Below are positions 62,105 to 64,000 of a stretch of 64,000 bases of DNA, in pieces; position 1 is the first letter of the stretch; each line of letters begins with the position of its first letter. A program made the position numbers and the translations under genes. The notes under the pieces were generated by a model that saw only the letters and a program-made list of their open reading frames with translations, searched no databases and had not been told where the DNA came from. This DNA is from Martinezella rhizogenes (GTDB taxonomy: Bacteria > Pseudomonadota > Alphaproteobacteria > Rhizobiales > Rhizobiaceae): positions 310,001-374,000 of the forward strand of contig JAAMEZ010000014.1 of assembly GCA_013322215.1 (NCBI GenBank), given 5' to 3'.

Positions 62105-62656
62105 CTATGAGGATTTGCGCACGGCAAGATTGCTGTCATGTCCGACTATGCCGCTGGCTTGCCGGGAGATCGCCTCGGCGCGCTGCTTGGCCTCGTGATT
62201 TTCAACGGATCCTTCGACAATGACACGCCCGCGACTGACGGTGACGAAGATGCTTGCCTCATTGAGCAATTGATCGGCCTTCAGCCTGCCTTCGATCTCC
62301 GTGCGAATTTCCACATCCGTCCGTTCCTGCGTCAGCGAAGAGGTATTCGCGGGCCAGTCTTCAGGCATCGTGCCATCACCTGCTTCCCTTGATCCGGAAA
62401 CCGTCCTGATATTGGAAACCCTGACAGAGATTTCTTCGGCCGTTTGCTCGCGCTGCAGGTCACATTCGGCTGAATCCTCGCAGCGCGCATCATCGGTACC
62501 GTGCTCAGGCCGGATTTCCGCCGACGCATATTGTTTCGCCTCCTCGGCCACAATATCCCCCGAACCACCGGCAGCCTGATCAAGCGCCTGAAGAGTGCGC
62601 ATGTCGCCGCGATCTGGAGAATTCTTTGCCATTGTCTGTTGCTTGGTTTCGGTCAT
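62105..62656 (-). CDS. BON domain protein
   Basis: 183 residues. The BON domain is at about residues 113-180: VEIRTEIEGRLKADQLLNEASIFVTVSRGRVIVEGSVENHEAKQRAEAISRQASGIVGHDSNL, with the usual glycine after the second strand. The N-terminal 110 residues are acidic and low complexity with no signal peptide. BON domains bind phospholipid or are stress-linked. Its promoter matches the EcfG type. Confidence 0.88.
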   Translation of the reverse strand: MTETKQQTMAKNSPDRGDMRTLQALDQAAGGSGDIVAEEAKQYASAEIRPEHGTDDARCEDSAECDLQREQTAEEISVRVSNIRTVSGSREAGDGTMPEDWPANTSSLTQERTDVEIRTEIEGRLKADQLLNEASIFVTVSRGRVIVEGSVENHEAKQRAEAISRQASGIVGHDSNLAVRKSS

Positions 62657-62683
62657 CGTCTTCTCCCTCTTTGATAAGGGGCA

Positions 62684-62708
62684 AACTTGTACCGCTCCGG
62701 AATGTTCC
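62684..62708 (-). promoter_or_regulatory. EcfG-like promoter, leftward, BON gene
   Basis: On the minus strand GGAAC (62708-62704), 16 bp, AGTT (62687-62684). One base off consensus, 28 bp before the BON start codon. Confidence 0.65.
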
Positions 62709-62722
62709 GATATGGGCTTGTA

Positions 62723-63523
62723 TCAAGTTCCAGTTGTCAGCATTTCGAAGGATACGACCCTGTGATGCTCCTGCAGGGATGTCAGCAGTTGCGCGCCGCC
62801 GCCATCCGGCCCTGCCTGCCGCCATCGCACCTCGTAGGATATATGCGCAGCGGCCTCGGTCGGACCCGCCGCCTTGCCGATAAAGGAGAAGACATATCCG
62901 GGCGGTTCAAGCGCTGCTTGCATATCGGTAATCCCAACACCGGCATCGTAAGGCAGCTCTATCACGATACGCGCTTTCTGCCTGCGCGGGATCAGCCTGT
63001 CGAACCGCTTAAGCGGCGATAGCACCACAAAGGCAATAATGGCGCCGGCCGAGCCGACAATGAGTTGACCGCCGCCGATACACAGGCCGACGGCCGTCAT
63101 GATCCACAAGGTCGCAGCCGTGGTTACGCCGCTGACGAGATCTCCGCGCTTGAGAATGGCACCGCCACCGATGAAGCCGACGCCGGTCAGCACGCCGAGC
63201 GGAAAGCGCAGCACGTCCATCGAGACAAAGGACTGTGGCGTCTTGCCCAATGTGGACAGCAGCAGATTGGCCTGGATCATCGACAGGCACGCGGCAAGCC
63301 CGACGAGGATCGTCGTGCGAAACCCCGCCGCATGCCCGCCCATCTCTCGATTGATGCCGATCAGCCCCCCGGCGACGGTAACCAGCACCAGACGGACGAC
63401 AATATCCAGCCAGTCTACATCCATCCGCATGATATCGCTCAGGTCAGGCAAGATGTCCTCCCAGGAAGTGTCACCACCGGGATTTTTCAGTTGGGGAACA
63501 TCGCAGACGGCGTTTCGTTCCAT
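62723..63523 (-). CDS. MgtC/SapB-family membrane protein
   Basis: 266 residues. The N-terminal MgtC domain has VRLVLVTVAGGLIGINREMGGHAAGFRTTILVGLAACLSM, with R and E/D residues typical of the family, then VGFIGGGAILKRGDLVSGVTTAATLWIMTAVGL. The C-terminal part (about 190-266) is an ACT-like soluble domain. ATG 63523 has no strong ribosome site; ATG 63430 would give a shorter protein beginning MRMDVDWLD. Related proteins support growth at low magnesium and intracellular survival. Confidence 0.87.
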   Translation of the reverse strand: MERNAVCDVPQLKNPGGDTSWEDILPDLSDIMRMDVDWLDIVVRLVLVTVAGGLIGINREMGGHAAGFRTTILVGLAACLSMIQANLLLSTLGKTPQSFVSMDVLRFPLGVLTGVGFIGGGAILKRGDLVSGVTTAATLWIMTAVGLCIGGGQLIVGSAGAIIAFVVLSPLKRFDRLIPRRQKARIVIELPYDAGVGITDMQAALEPPGYVFSFIGKAAGPTEAAAHISYEVRWRQAGPDGGGAQLLTSLQEHHRVVSFEMLTTGT

Positions 63524-63695
63524 TCTCTATTGGAACTGCTCACGAAAAGCACAATAGAAGCAGCATGATAATTTCCGGCTCTCTTGTCAGTTCGTGGGAA
63601 AGCGCCTAGCCAGGAGATCGCTTGCGCATTGCGCCGCGAACCGCTTCCTGCAACGGGAAGCGACCATATCGATTAGACATACCCTGCGAGGCCAT

Positions 63696-64000
63696 ATGAT
63701 TTCCGGAAGCCGTGAGAAGGGACCCATTGCCGGGATCGCACTCGCCTGCGCAGGATATGCCTGCTTTTCACTTCAGGACGCGATGATGAAGTGGCTGGTC
63801 GCCAGCTATGAAGTTCCGGAGATCCTCTTCATGCGCAGCCTGGTCATCGTGCTCGTCGCAGGAGTGCTCGTCCGTTATCGACGCCATCCGTCAATTTTCA
63901 AGAGCCCCTATCGCGGCACGGTCGTCCTGCGCGCCGGGCTGATGCTGCTTGCCTGGCTGCTATTTTACAACGCGGCCCGCTATCTGGGGCTGGCGGAACT
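63696..64000 (+). CDS. EamA/DMT-family transporter (5' part only)
   Basis: Continues past the window end. The 101 visible codons give MISGSREKGPIAGIALACAG, then hydrophobic segments including FSLQDAMMKWLVASYEVPEILFMRSLVIVLVAGVLV and LRAGLMLLAWLLFYNAARYLGLAE, the EamA pattern with FMRS and NAARYL. Substrate and length cannot be told. Confidence 0.85.
   Translation, partial: MISGSREKGPIAGIALACAGYACFSLQDAMMKWLVASYEVPEILFMRSLVIVLVAGVLVRYRRHPSIFKSPYRGTVVLRAGLMLLAWLLFYNAARYLGLAE

Noticed and set aside
1..64000. Search for tRNA, rRNA, CRISPR arrays, insertion sequences, integrase or phage genes
   Set aside because: None recognised by eye; no transposase-like or integrase-like protein, no regular repeat arrays, no tRNA-like cloverleaf noticed. 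A tRNAscan and ISfinder run would settle this.

Overview
The window looks like chromosome or chromid sequence of a Rhizobium-type alphaproteobacterium (Rhizobiaceae). The evidence is a RopA/Omp2b-type porin, a Mur-like Fur protein beside sitABCD and mntH, many ABC importers with dedicated regulators, high-GC codon use, and a set of sigma-EcfG-like promoters (GGAAC-N16-NGTT). The genus is an inference; no 16S or other marker gene is present. I found no tRNA, rRNA, insertion sequence, CRISPR array or phage gene.

Layout. 1-1.9 kb: end of a sugar ABC importer (permease, permease, ATPase). 2.4-4.4 kb: chemoreceptor with a C-terminal CheR-docking motif. 4.5-7.6 kb: aldehyde dehydrogenase plus acetolactate-synthase-like ThDP enzyme. 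7.9-14 kb: cold-shock protein, WGR protein, SDR/LysR pair, GST, TetR/MFS pair with three operator copies, methyltransferase. 14.2-17.7 kb: MarR regulator, flavin monooxygenase, and an orphan ketosynthase/acyl-carrier-protein pair. 17.8-23.3 kb: manganese module, with mntH and sitABCD divergent from an intergenic region holding two near-identical 21-bp boxes, and a Fur/Mur gene downstream. 23.5-32.9 kb: second ThDP enzyme, NCS2 nucleobase transporter, RopA porin, Tsp/Prc protease, YigZ protein. 33-39.8 kb: MFS exporter, VOC/LysR pair, a candidate structured small RNA, a GT39-type glycosyltransferase, and an ArsR/SRPBCC pair. 39.8-47.1 kb: LacI-controlled peptide-type ABC importer ending in a glycerophosphodiester phosphodiesterase. 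47.5-50.6 kb: histidine phosphatase, DUF2278 protein and double-HKD phospholipase-D-like protein. 51.4-59.3 kb: FAD dehydrogenase, small proteins, TetR/DUF4336 pair, acetate kinase and phosphoketolase. 59.4-63.5 kb: short stress-type genes (single-TM proteins, YbhB, DUF2934, BON, MgtC). The window ends inside an EamA transporter.

The most interesting observations are (i) a roughly 170-nt minus-strand RNA candidate at about 36.02-36.19 kb with a sigma-70-type promoter, five consecutive hairpins and a strong intrinsic terminator; (ii) six GGAAC-N16-NGTT promoters inside 2.5 kb that would place a block of small envelope/stress genes under the general stress sigma factor; (iii) the phosphatase-DUF2278-PLD gene trio, whose function is unknown; (iv) several cleanly readable operators (TetR, ArsR, LacI, MarR, Mur-like). 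All functional calls rest on reading translated sequence and recalled family motifs; no database search was run.
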